From IMG/VR virus record IMGVR_UViG_3300010354_000005, positions 1 to 56,337 of that record: a stretch of DNA of 56,337 bases, one strand, 5' to 3'. This stretch comes from a virus. The notes beneath the pieces were generated by a model. That model saw only the letters and a list, made by a program, of their open reading frames with translations, was not told the origin of the DNA and did not search any database. The translations under genes were made by a program, and so were the position numbers. Below, piece after piece: positions 50,938 through 56,337 of the stretch (within the stretch, counting starts at the first letter, position 1; the number at the start of each line of letters is the position of its first letter).

Positions 50938-51483
50938 CTACCAAAATGTATTTGATACAGCAACTACGATTGTTAACATAACTGCAACAGATAGCCATAA
51001 GAAGAACAGGTTGGGTTTCTCTGCATCTCTTACGCCCTGTTGGTACAGTTCCTCCGCTTGCTCACTGACACGACGGTCGAGTGCCACGCCGATGTGATAA
51101 TCAATCAGCTCATCTAGTGCTAGTCGAGCGTTAGTCTCATGCTCCATGCGGTATATGTGGGTAGTAACCAGACCCTCTATGACTACGAACTTGAACGGGT
51201 TCTCGTTGTAGCTGTCGAGTGATCGGAGCTTATTGTCCTCGCTCTTGGCTTTCTGGTACCCCATCTCGTATCCCTCTTGGAATGGATCGACACCGGCGGG
51301 AACAGGATTAGTTGCAAGATTGTCAGCACCAAGTGAGTAACCACCCATGTACTCATTAGGATCACAGAAGGAACAGTACTCCTTGTCCTCTGGTACCTTA
51401 ATCATTTTGCAATCTTTGCAAACCTTCTTGCCCTTGCCAATACGCTTGATCTGACCAACCCAATCTTCAAATGAATTATCCAT
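50938..51483 (-). CDS. Zinc-ribbon protein with C-terminal membrane anchor (181 aa)
   Basis: Near residue 22, CKDCKMIKVPEDKEYCSFC is a CxxC...CxxC ribbon. The middle is helical. The C-terminus is one transmembrane helix (LFFLWLSVAVMLTIVVAVSN). A membrane-bound nucleic-acid or protein-binding adaptor is plausible. It overlaps its neighbour by 8 nt. Confidence 0.65.
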   Translation of the reverse strand: MDNSFEDWVGQIKRIGKGKKVCKDCKMIKVPEDKEYCSFCDPNEYMGGYSLGADNLATNPVPAGVDPFQEGYEMGYQKAKSEDNKLRSLDSYNENPFKFVVIEGLVTTHIYRMEHETNARLALDELIDYHIGVALDRRVSEQAEELYQQGVRDAEKPNLFFLWLSVAVMLTIVVAVSNTFW

Positions 51484-51724
51484 CGGTCTCTCCACATTCT
51501 TGTTGGAATCTACGGTAGCGATACGATGCCTCTGCGCTACCACCCTTCGGGTTCTTCTCACGCCACTCTGCCATAGCTTGCTCTGTGCAGGTAGGCTTAG
51601 GAGTACAGCCAACCATCAAGATAATTACAGCAGCTACCAAGATGTAAGGCCACAGCTTAGCTATGCTGTCTCCGATGTCGTCGAACCACCCGATTTCAAA
51701 CCACGCTTTCTTTTGTTTACACAT
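51476..51724 (-). CDS. Small lipoprotein-like membrane protein (82 aa)
   Basis: Hydrophobic segment ending in a lipobox-like LMVGC (LVAAVIILMVGCTPKPTC), with an upstream cytoplasmic stretch of about 25 residues. If processed it would be a lipoprotein with a short cytosolic tail; otherwise a one-helix membrane protein. A good site AAGGAGACCAAAGC precedes ATG 51724. Confidence 0.6.
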   Translation of the reverse strand: MCKQKKAWFEIGWFDDIGDSIAKLWPYILVAAVIILMVGCTPKPTCTEQAMAEWREKNPKGGSAEASYRYRRFQQECGETDG

Positions 51725-51894
51725 GCTTTGGTCTCCTTACGAAGTAGCTGGGATGCAAAGGCTTGGTTCTCGACGAGCAAGTCTTGGATGTACTCTTCCT
51801 TCTGAACTAGCTCACCGTGAAGCAGGTATGCTGCGACCCATCCCAGAAAGGCAACAACCATTAGTATACAAATGACAACATATTCAAATACCAT
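51661..51894 (-). CDS. Small membrane protein (77 aa)
   Basis: Start ATG 51894 behind AAGGAGATTGAT. One N-terminal transmembrane helix (VVICILMVVAFLGWVAAYLL), then a charged coiled stretch (GELVQKEEYIQDLLVENQAF). It resembles the topology of an i-spanin or lysis-inhibition protein, but no partner Rz1 is nested here. It overlaps the next gene by 64 nt. Confidence 0.6.
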   Translation of the reverse strand: MVFEYVVICILMVVAFLGWVAAYLLHGELVQKEEYIQDLLVENQAFASQLLRKETKACVNKRKRGLKSGGSTTSETA

Positions 51895-51895
51895 A

Positions 51896-52189
51896 TCAAT
51901 CTCCTTGCTTAAGTTCTCCCTTAGTACACATTCTTTCAAGCTTTGTCAATAGCTTTGTATAGCATGTGAACGAAGAGTCTTTGGGGTTACAGATCTTCTC
52001 TTTCTTCATGATGTTGAGCTGAGTTTGCTGGTCTATCTTGATACTCATGAGTTCTTTGACATGATCTGCGGCGTATTGCTTGCAGTCCTGCTGTGTCCAA
52101 GGCTTGATCTCTTGTGCGATTGCGCGGGTAGAAGAGATGAACAGCATCAGAAGTATTGTCAATAAGACAATGAATAAATATCTAGCCAT
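51896..52189 (-). CDS. Secreted cysteine protein (97 aa)
   Basis: Start ATG 52189 behind GGGAGGTGAG. Signal peptide (FIVLLTILLMLFISSTRAIA) and mature cysteines (DCKQYA, ICNPKD, TCYTKL, MCTKGE). Mostly helical. Fourth exported cysteine protein in this run. Confidence 0.65.
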   Translation of the reverse strand: MARYLFIVLLTILLMLFISSTRAIAQEIKPWTQQDCKQYAADHVKELMSIKIDQQTQLNIMKKEKICNPKDSSFTCYTKLLTKLERMCTKGELKQGD

Positions 52190-52190
52190 C

Positions 52191-52307
52191 TCACCTCCCT
52201 GCAAAGATCATTACCAATGCCCATACCGTGAAGCACAAGGCGGCAAGGACAAGCAGCAGCATCTCATCTATCGGATCGATGAGTGGGTCTTTGTCGTCGT
52301 CATCCAT
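52191..52307 (-). CDS. Very small membrane peptide (38 aa)
   Basis: Short ORF MDDDDKDPLIDPIDEM then a transmembrane helix (LLLVLAALCFTVWALVMIFA). The acidic head and clean spacing to neighbours support it. Membrane topology N-in. Function unknown. Confidence 0.5.
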   Translation of the reverse strand: MDDDDKDPLIDPIDEMLLLVLAALCFTVWALVMIFAGR

Positions 52308-52318
52308 TAGAAAATCCT

Positions 52319-52483
52319 TCAACTAGCAAATGACAAGATAGCAACAACCCAACCTACGATCCAGAGTGTTGCCAATATTGTATGAACCCACTCAGCGTTA
52401 TACCAAGCGTTGCTTTCGCCACAGTTAGGACAGTCGCCCTCGCAGACGGGGCCGTGGACGTGACCGCAATACTTACAAGACAT
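52319..52483 (-). CDS. Small zinc-ribbon membrane protein (54 aa)
   Basis: A CKYCGHVHGPVCEGDCPNCG ribbon (CxxC...CxxC) followed by one transmembrane helix (ILATLWIVGWVVAILSFA). Site GGAGGAATAGAT. The same ribbon-plus-helix layout as the 50938 product, in miniature. Confidence 0.55.
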   Translation of the reverse strand: MSCKYCGHVHGPVCEGDCPNCGESNAWYNAEWVHTILATLWIVGWVVAILSFAS

Positions 52484-52485
52484 AT

Positions 52486-52698
52486 CTATTCCTCCTGCTT
52501 CTGGTTAGCGAATCCCTGCTTGTGCGTCTTGAAGAAGAGATCGATCTCCTGCCTGATCTCAGTTTGGTCAACGCCGTGCTTCTCGCAGGGTTCAATGGGG
52601 TTGCCGCAGAAATCTCTGGGCACCGGACGGTGAGTGATCCGCCAGACAACGATAGCATAGATCACCAGCCATACCCAAGGTTCGGCTATATCAACCAT
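52486..52698 (-). CDS. Small membrane protein (70 aa)
   Basis: N-terminal helix (PWVWLVIYAIVVWRITHRPV), then a polar C-terminus with IRQEIDLFFKTHKQGF. The IVVWRITH pattern resembles the DUF1360-type WRxTH motif known from small phage and Bacillus membrane proteins. Function unknown. Confidence 0.6.
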   Translation of the reverse strand: MVDIAEPWVWLVIYAIVVWRITHRPVPRDFCGNPIEPCEKHGVDQTEIRQEIDLFFKTHKQGFANQKQEE

Positions 52699-52885
52699 CT
52701 GCTACCCTCCAATCTGTCTCGGTGACTATCTCCACGTCAGTCCAAGCTGCCAGATGAACTACCCCACCTGACATGTCCGTACAATAGGAGTACATGCCAT
52801 CGATGTGATGGAAGAACAGCACCCCATCCTCCTCGAATCCCTTGATGCGGATACGGGTATTATTGGGTACGTTATAGAGTTCCAT
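52691..52885 (-). CDS. Small hypothetical protein (64 aa)
   Basis: Soluble, alpha/beta-looking (FEEDGVLFFHHIDGMYSYCT). The VNNTRIRI-type start and GGVVHLAAWTDVEIV end suggest a small beta domain common in phages. Overlaps its neighbour by 8 nt. Confidence 0.6.
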   Translation of the reverse strand: MELYNVPNNTRIRIKGFEEDGVLFFHHIDGMYSYCTDMSGGVVHLAAWTDVEIVTETDWRVADG

Positions 52886-52895
52886 AGTTCTTCTC

Positions 52896-53105
52896 CTATG
52901 TATTGAGCAAGTTGTTCATCTGTTGGATGCGCTGCTGGTACTCAAGCTGGTCGAGCCGCTTCTCTGTCTCCGTCCTAGTGTCAGGCGCGGGAACACGGGA
53001 GGCACAGCCAGATAGGAAAGTGATAACAACTACAGCCACGCCAATGAGGAAGGCATGCCATAGTCCAGTGAGTATAAGGTCGAGTAGTTCTTGCTTGGTT
53101 TTCAT
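52896..53105 (-). CDS. Small lipoprotein-like protein (69 aa)
   Basis: Start ATG 53105. Signal-like hydrophobic segment ending in FLSGCASR (lipobox LSGC), then a polar, charged tail (LDQLEYQQRIQQMNN). Probably an outer- or inner-membrane lipoprotein. Overlaps the preceding gene by one base (TAATG). Confidence 0.65.
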   Translation of the reverse strand: MKTKQELLDLILTGLWHAFLIGVAVVVITFLSGCASRVPAPDTRTETEKRLDQLEYQQRIQQMNNLLNT

Positions 53106-53407
53106 TAGAGTCCTCCGGTAATAAAGTAAATCAAAGACATACTGATTGCTGCTGTCCATAAGAACACGGGTAGATGGGTGATGCGCGCCGCCCATGTTGC
53201 CCGTCTTATGTAACTCTTGATAACATCTTCTAGGTCTGTACTGCGTAGGTCAAAGGCTTTCATATTCTTAAGCATGAACGGCCAGAAGAACATGTAACCA
53301 AAGGTTGTAGCTACAGTGCCCGATGATCCTTGGATCCCACGTCCGATGCAATGTGTGGCAATCAAGTAACCTATTAAGAAGTACGAGCATATTATGATAC
53401 TAAGCAT
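53105..53407 (-). CDS. Membrane protein (100 aa)
   Basis: Two or three hydrophobic segments (IIICSYFLIGYLIATH; TTFGYMFFWPFML; FLWTAAISMSLIYFITG). No obvious catalytic motif. Part of the envelope run. Confidence 0.65.
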   Translation of the reverse strand: MLSIIICSYFLIGYLIATHCIGRGIQGSSGTVATTFGYMFFWPFMLKNMKAFDLRSTDLEDVIKSYIRRATWAARITHLPVFLWTAAISMSLIYFITGGL

Positions 53408-53416
53408 AGTTTCCTC

Positions 53417-53542
53417 CTATGTAAACAAGTTGATAAGTTTCCTAGTGTAGTAGCAGATAGGCCAGCCGACCGCCAGTGCCACATAAAGCAATGAGAAAGG
53501 CCACATATACTTCCACCACAGATCGTCCAATAATTTCCTCAT
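53417..53542 (-). CDS. Very small membrane peptide (41 aa)
   Basis: One hydrophobic helix (WPFSLLYVALAVGWPICYYT) with a basic C-terminus (RKLINLF). A GAGGAGATTGTC site precedes it. The 53543-53638 gap upstream holds a GCCTT/AAGGC hairpin that may be an intercistronic stabiliser. Confidence 0.5.
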   Translation of the reverse strand: MRKLLDDLWWKYMWPFSLLYVALAVGWPICYYTRKLINLFT

Positions 53543-53638
53543 GACAATCTCCTCAGCACGGAGCGATCACTCAGGCGAGAGGTAGCCTTGGCGAACGCTA
53601 AAAGAAGGCGAAGGCCGGGAGAACCCCAGCCCCCACCG

Positions 53639-53755
53639 CTAGTGCCCACTAATCTCATCGTTAACGTAGGCAATGACATAACAAAGGACTCCGATACCAG
53701 CTAGAGTCCACGCAATTAACCACAGATCCCATAGTATTTCAAGTAGTAAGGACAT
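53639..53755 (-). CDS. Very small membrane peptide (38 aa)
   Basis: Almost entirely hydrophobic (WDLWLIAWTLAGIGVLCYVI) with a short polar end (NDEISGH). A single transmembrane helix. The start was chosen at ATG 53755. Confidence 0.55.
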   Translation of the reverse strand: MSLLLEILWDLWLIAWTLAGIGVLCYVIAYVNDEISGH

Positions 53756-53756
53756 A

Positions 53757-53918
53757 TCAATCTCCTTTGTATTTGTTGAAGCCTTCAACGAACACCCCAG
53801 CTGCGAAGAACATATTGAGTGACCATATTGGTGAGTGCTCGGGAGAAACCCAAGAACCAATAAAGCATACTGCTGAAGCCAGCCCTCCGATTATCATCAT
53901 TCCGGGATCTTTGCTCAT
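53757..53918 (-). CDS. Very small membrane protein (53 aa)
   Basis: Two short hydrophobic stretches (MMIIGGLASAVCFIGSWV; SLNMFFAAGVFVEGF). Short basic tail KYKGD. Starts two bases after the previous gene's stop. Confidence 0.55.
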   Translation of the reverse strand: MSKDPGMMIIGGLASAVCFIGSWVSPEHSPIWSLNMFFAAGVFVEGFNKYKGD

Positions 53919-53919
53919 G

Positions 53920-54072
53920 TCATTCTCCTCTAGGTTGATAGGTGAAGTCCAAGCCGCAGCGATACAGCTTGGAGTATACGTTCCAACTGATCGGCTGGAA
54001 TCCTTGGAACTGAGCACGTTGACAGTACCGATAGTACCCTAATGCTACTTGTGATAGGTATCGTGAGTCCAT
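53920..54072 (-). CDS. Very small aromatic-rich protein (50 aa)
   Basis: A 50-residue ORF with a good site (GGGAGG 7 nt before ATG 54072), overlapping the upstream membrane gene. Tyr- and Arg-rich (ALGYYRYCQRAQFQGFQPIS) with a Cys pair. No family. Confidence 0.5.
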   Translation of the reverse strand: MDSRYLSQVALGYYRYCQRAQFQGFQPISWNVYSKLYRCGLDFTYQPRGE

Positions 54073-54317
54073 GATCCAGCCTCCCAGTTGTCAAACTCAT
54101 AACGGAACATGTAATCCCTGCGGAATTCGAGGAAGTCCTGAGCGATAAGACCGACACCGAATCCCATGCCGAACCCCGACAGCATAACGCCGACCGCCCA
54201 ACCACCAAAGACAAAACCACATGCTACGAACGCTAGGATAACGCAAGCCAACATAACTGGATAGTCACGATCAGATGCTAACCAACGTAAGAAGATAGAT
54301 TCATTGACTGTGGACAT
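54045..54317 (-). CDS. Membrane protein (90 aa)
   Basis: Two transmembrane segments (YPVMLACVILAFVACGFVFG; AVGVMLSGFGMGFGVGLIAQ), Gly-rich in the second, and a charged, aromatic tail (FLEFRRDYMFRYEFDNWEAG). The Gly-x-Gly-rich second helix could pack into an oligomer or pore. Confidence 0.6.
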   Translation of the reverse strand: MSTVNESIFLRWLASDRDYPVMLACVILAFVACGFVFGGWAVGVMLSGFGMGFGVGLIAQDFLEFRRDYMFRYEFDNWEAGSWTHDTYHK

Positions 54318-54334
54318 AGTGGACTCCTAAGTAG

Positions 54335-54379
54335 AAAAAAAAGAGCGACTACCCAGCACGCTTGAAACTGGATAGCCGC
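54335..54379 (-). terminator. Rho-independent terminator on the minus strand
   Basis: On the minus strand a 12-bp stem (54379-54368 with 54356-54345, two G-U pairs) is followed by TC and then eight Us (54342-54335). The G-U pairs are only paired as minus-strand RNA, which fixes its direction. It would stop or attenuate transcripts from upstream (54655-54990) before the small-membrane-protein run. Confidence 0.85.
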
Positions 54380-54387
54380 CCGAAAGA

Positions 54388-54415
54388 ACCGTAGGAACAT
54401 GGCGAAACCTACGGT
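54388..54415 (-). repeat. Perfect hairpin upstream of the terminator
   Basis: ACCGTAGG (54388-54395) pairs with CCTACGGT (54408-54415), loop 12. First of three hairpins read before the terminator. Could be a structured untranslated RNA or an RNase site. Confidence 0.6.
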
Positions 54416-54433
54416 GGAGAACTAGCAGCAAGG

Positions 54434-54503
54434 AGGATTTACCCAACTTAGGTTGGCGACCTCCTGCTGACCTGAGGATTTACCCAGCTTGAGCTGGCGA
54501 CCT
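54434..54503 (-). repeat. Two tandem 29-bp hairpin repeats
   Basis: Units at 54434-54462 and 54475-54503 match in AGGATTTACCC and GGCGACCT and differ in the stem: CCAAC...GTTGG-type in one, CCAGCT...AGCTGG-type in the other (compensated changes). On the minus strand each folds as a hairpin with a shared GGGTAAATCCT tail. Compensatory changes suggest a real, maintained RNA structure. Confidence 0.7.
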
Positions 54504-54588
54504 AGGTATCGAGTATTGCTAGGATGATAATTGCTATCATGGAGATGAAATAACCGATAGCTAGATAGAGTTCGAGAGCTGGTGACAT
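54502..54588 (-). CDS. Very small membrane peptide (28 aa)
   Basis: ATG 54588 behind CAGGAGATCATC. One hydrophobic helix (IGYFISMIAIIILAILDT). The short length and clear site resemble single-helix phage or bacterial toxins; no other evidence. Confidence 0.4.
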   Translation of the reverse strand: MSPALELYLAIGYFISMIAIIILAILDT

Positions 54589-54654
54589 GATGATCTCCTG
54601 AGGTTATCGCGGGGAATACCTGAGAACAGGCACCCCCCACGGAAGAACTACCAA

Positions 54655-54990
54655 TTAAGAGTTAGTAGCCTTAGCACAGAACATAGAACGAAGAAGGATC
54701 TCAGCTTCGATAACCAACTCATCCTTAGAACCAGAACGAGAAAGCTTATCCAGAGCCATGAGAGCCTTACCGGTCATCTCAACCTCCGAAGAAGTCATAC
54801 GAGCCAAGACACGACCACCCTTAGCTGCCAGTTCAGTCTTGTCACGCTTGGAGGCAGGAGAAGTCCGAATAGCCCAAGAAGCTTCCCACGAAGTAGTAGG
54901 AATCGTACCAACAAAGATACCACGCTGTGCCATAGCCTCCAAACGAGACTTCTGTGCATCAGTAATAGGACGAGCTGTAGCTGTAGTCAT
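54655..54990 (-). CDS. Hypothetical protein, first gene of the minus operon (111 aa)
   Basis: Start ATG 54990 behind GGAGGTTGCT. Residues 1-50 contain DAQKSRLEAMAQRGIFVGTI and SWEASWAIRT, then a helical half (EVEMTGKALMALDKLSRSGS). No membrane part. As the first gene after the leader it may be abundant early. Family not recognised. Confidence 0.72.
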   Translation of the reverse strand: MTTATARPITDAQKSRLEAMAQRGIFVGTIPTTSWEASWAIRTSPASKRDKTELAAKGGRVLARMTSSEVEMTGKALMALDKLSRSGSKDELVIEAEILLRSMFCAKATNS

Positions 54991-55037
54991 AGCAACCTCC
55001 AAAAAGAAATAAAGATAAAAGAAAGAAGAGGTGACGA

Positions 55038-55061
55038 GCCCCTTCACGAATAGTGAGGGGC
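55038..55061. promoter_or_regulatory. Hairpin in the divergent control region
   Basis: GCCCCT-T-CAC (55038-55047) pairs with GTG-AGGGGC (55053-55061), with one bulge. On the minus strand it lies 48 nt upstream of the 54990 start, followed by a T-rich tract. It looks like a 5'-leader hairpin of the long minus transcript. The 54991-55130 gap holds this and, presumably, the promoters; I did not find a convincing -10. Confidence 0.55.
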
Positions 55062-55130
55062 GAGGAACCGTGAAGGTTGAAGCCAAAGGAAGGTGACAGA
55101 AAGCACCCTAGTCAGTTCCAAAAAATCCTT

Positions 55131-55451
55131 ATGAATCAAGGGGAGTTCCCGCACGCGAGTCTAATTGTTCCCAAAACAGCAACAAAGTACCCTGATTGTC
55201 GCTGGAAATGGGTAGAACAGACGCTAAGAACTCCGAGAAGTAGCATACCTACAGTGTATGAGTACCCCCTACCGGCACCCAAAGGGTATCACCCCCGGGG
55301 GTTGAGACTCAGCAGTATCCCATACACATACGCGACACCCGACTTTGAAGTAGAATACCTTATGGACTTTGACCCGAAAGACTTTGAAGATGAAGCTTTG
55401 ATATTGTGTGCCATCTTTGTATGGCTAATCATTACGGTTGTGTTGAAGTAA
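55131..55451 (+). CDS. Hypothetical protein with C-terminal membrane helix (106 aa)
   Basis: Start ATG 55131 (or TTG 55077, which adds 18 residues); no good ribosome site precedes either. Pro-rich middle (YEYPLPAPKGYHPRGLRLSS) and a C-terminal helix (ALILCAIFVWLIITVVLK). Reads towards the last gene. Start uncertain. Confidence 0.5.
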   Translation: MNQGEFPHASLIVPKTATKYPDCRWKWVEQTLRTPRSSIPTVYEYPLPAPKGYHPRGLRLSSIPYTYATPDFEVEYLMDFDPKDFEDEALILCAIFVWLIITVVLK

Positions 55452-55462
55452 ACGGAGGCGCA

Positions 55463-56209
55463 ATGAGGATAATGGACTATGGTCAGAACTGGCTGAGGTT
55501 AGATGAGACGGATTACAGGTTAAGGGCTTTGGCCCGGCTGTTGCCTAGGGTGGAGCAGTGGATTGGTGAGCACGACCGGCGGGTACTGGATGCGCAGTAT
55601 TGGGGGATAACGAAGGATAGTCCTGAGGAGACATGTGTTGTTAATTTGGGAAGTGATTCTGGGTACAGTGGGGACGAGCTTGAGATTGATTACTACGATG
55701 TGATGCGACAGTTCCCTGAGTTGAAGGAGTTGTTCAGGGAGTTGGAGTTGCAGCCTTACCTTGGCACCAACAAGATTGGGAATTGGGGGATACACCGGCA
55801 CTGCTATAACCCCACCTCCCGGTGGAACCTAGTACTTCTTGGGGAGGGGAACGATGGTGGACGTGGGGAATTTTTTGAATATACTGGTGAGCATCCCAAG
55901 GATCCTGAGTACGATCTGGTATACGGTGTTCTGGATGAATGTGAAGAACGGGAAGCGAAGAGTATTGAGGTGTCTTACATAAATAGCAACGAGTGGTATA
56001 GCATAGATACTTGGTGTTGGCATGCGCACCATGCGCCATGTGGGGAGAAGTGGCACCCAGCTAGGGCTTGGCTGATGCACTTCAAGTACGCACCTGACAA
56101 GGTAGCGGTGCAGGAAGTTTTGAAGAACCTGAAGCTGTGGGGTGTGAGGCGGTTGATGTGGAGATGGGATCAGGAGAGACGCTACCGGCACGGGACTCAC
56201 TCCCTCTAA
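55463..56209 (+). CDS. Putative Fe(II)-dioxygenase-like protein (248 aa)
   Basis: Start ATG 55463 behind GGAGGCGCA. Residues 100-125 have GIHRHCYNPTSRWNLVLLGE and the end has WCWHAHHAPCGEKWHPARAW, the His-rich and Arg motifs expected of an aspartyl/asparaginyl hydroxylase-like or 2OG-oxygenase fold. It resembles in layout the 14408 and 14967 proteins but is more distant. Ends 5 nt before the right terminal repeat. Confidence 0.55.
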   Translation: MRIMDYGQNWLRLDETDYRLRALARLLPRVEQWIGEHDRRVLDAQYWGITKDSPEETCVVNLGSDSGYSGDELEIDYYDVMRQFPELKELFRELELQPYLGTNKIGNWGIHRHCYNPTSRWNLVLLGEGNDGGRGEFFEYTGEHPKDPEYDLVYGVLDECEEREAKSIEVSYINSNEWYSIDTWCWHAHHAPCGEKWHPARAWLMHFKYAPDKVAVQEVLKNLKLWGVRRLMWRWDQERRYRHGTHSL

Positions 56210-56214
56210 CACCC

Positions 56215-56337
56215 CGGGGTATAAGCAACATTACTTGTTATTTTTCAAACAGGTTATGCTATACTTGTGGCAAAATGAAAATACATGTGCATATATAGTA
56301 ACAATATCTAGCGCAGCGTGGCGCAGCGGTAGCGCGA
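56215..56337. repeat. Right copy of 123-bp terminal direct repeat
   Basis: Identical to 1-123. It begins 5 nt after the stop of the last gene, in a CCCCGGGG palindrome, and ends inside the D-arm of the tRNA-Met gene. The truncated tRNA piece is 56312-56337. Confidence 0.95.

Noticed and set aside
54422-54640. 72-codon minus-strand ORF over the hairpin repeats
   Set aside because: It spans the repeated hairpins and the small 54502 ORF, with no ribosome site; the structure and the smaller ORF explain the region better.

Overview
The window looks like one complete tailed-phage genome. The first and last 123 bases are identical, so the sequence either ends in short direct terminal repeats or is a circular (permuted) genome opened with an assembly overlap. 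The phage is probably a podovirus (short tail): there is no tape-measure gene, no sheath or tube pair and no baseplate. It does have a packaging-portal-scaffold-coat block, small head-tail adaptors and a late block of three ejection-type proteins ending in a 2926-residue giant. The host is Gram-negative, because an Rz/Rz1 spanin pair is nested beside a holin and an M15 endopeptidase. I see no integrase, no RNA polymerase and no DNA polymerase. The phage is therefore probably lytic, and it depends on host polymerases while bringing its own primase-helicase, ERF annealing protein and PD-(D/E)XK nucleases.

Layout. (1) 1-330: promoter, an initiator-like tRNA-Met(CAT), a terminator-like hairpin and a tRNA-Trp(CCA). 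(2) 341-32611, plus strand: terminase subunits, portal, scaffold, coat, adaptors, tail and fibre genes, a cluster of putative 2-oxoglutarate dioxygenase and cupin-like genes, the lysis cassette, a metallophosphoesterase, more virion genes, a GNAT acetyltransferase, and the coiled-coil and giant ejection proteins. (3) 38008-32568, minus strand: ERF recombinase, a Sf6-gp66-like protein, a Cas4/RecB-like nuclease, an excisionase-like HTH protein, a NrdR-like zinc ribbon and a proteasome-like Ntn hydrolase. (4) 38009-38501: a roughly 490-base divergent control region holding several inverted repeats, one of them very close to a Fur box. (5) 38502-43575, plus strand: primase-helicase, an HNH-like protein, a resolvase-like nuclease, a protein-tyrosine-phosphatase-like protein and small genes, closed by a strong terminator. 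(6) 54990-43825, minus strand: a long accessory operon. Its distal part encodes an amidoligase plus a class II glutamine amidotransferase. Its proximal part is a dense run of very small membrane, lipoprotein and secreted cysteine-containing proteins. (7) 55131-56209, plus strand: two genes reading into the right-hand repeat.

How the parts fit. Packaging, head and ejection genes form the late transcript. The two inner arms carry replication and recombination. The 44-55 kb arm looks like a host-envelope or host-takeover island. The amidoligase/amidotransferase pair is predicted chemistry for making or breaking peptide or isopeptide bonds, and it sits downstream of about twenty small envelope proteins. 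This is the most interesting accessory system here. Function calls come from motifs I could read and from memory of families; no database search was run.
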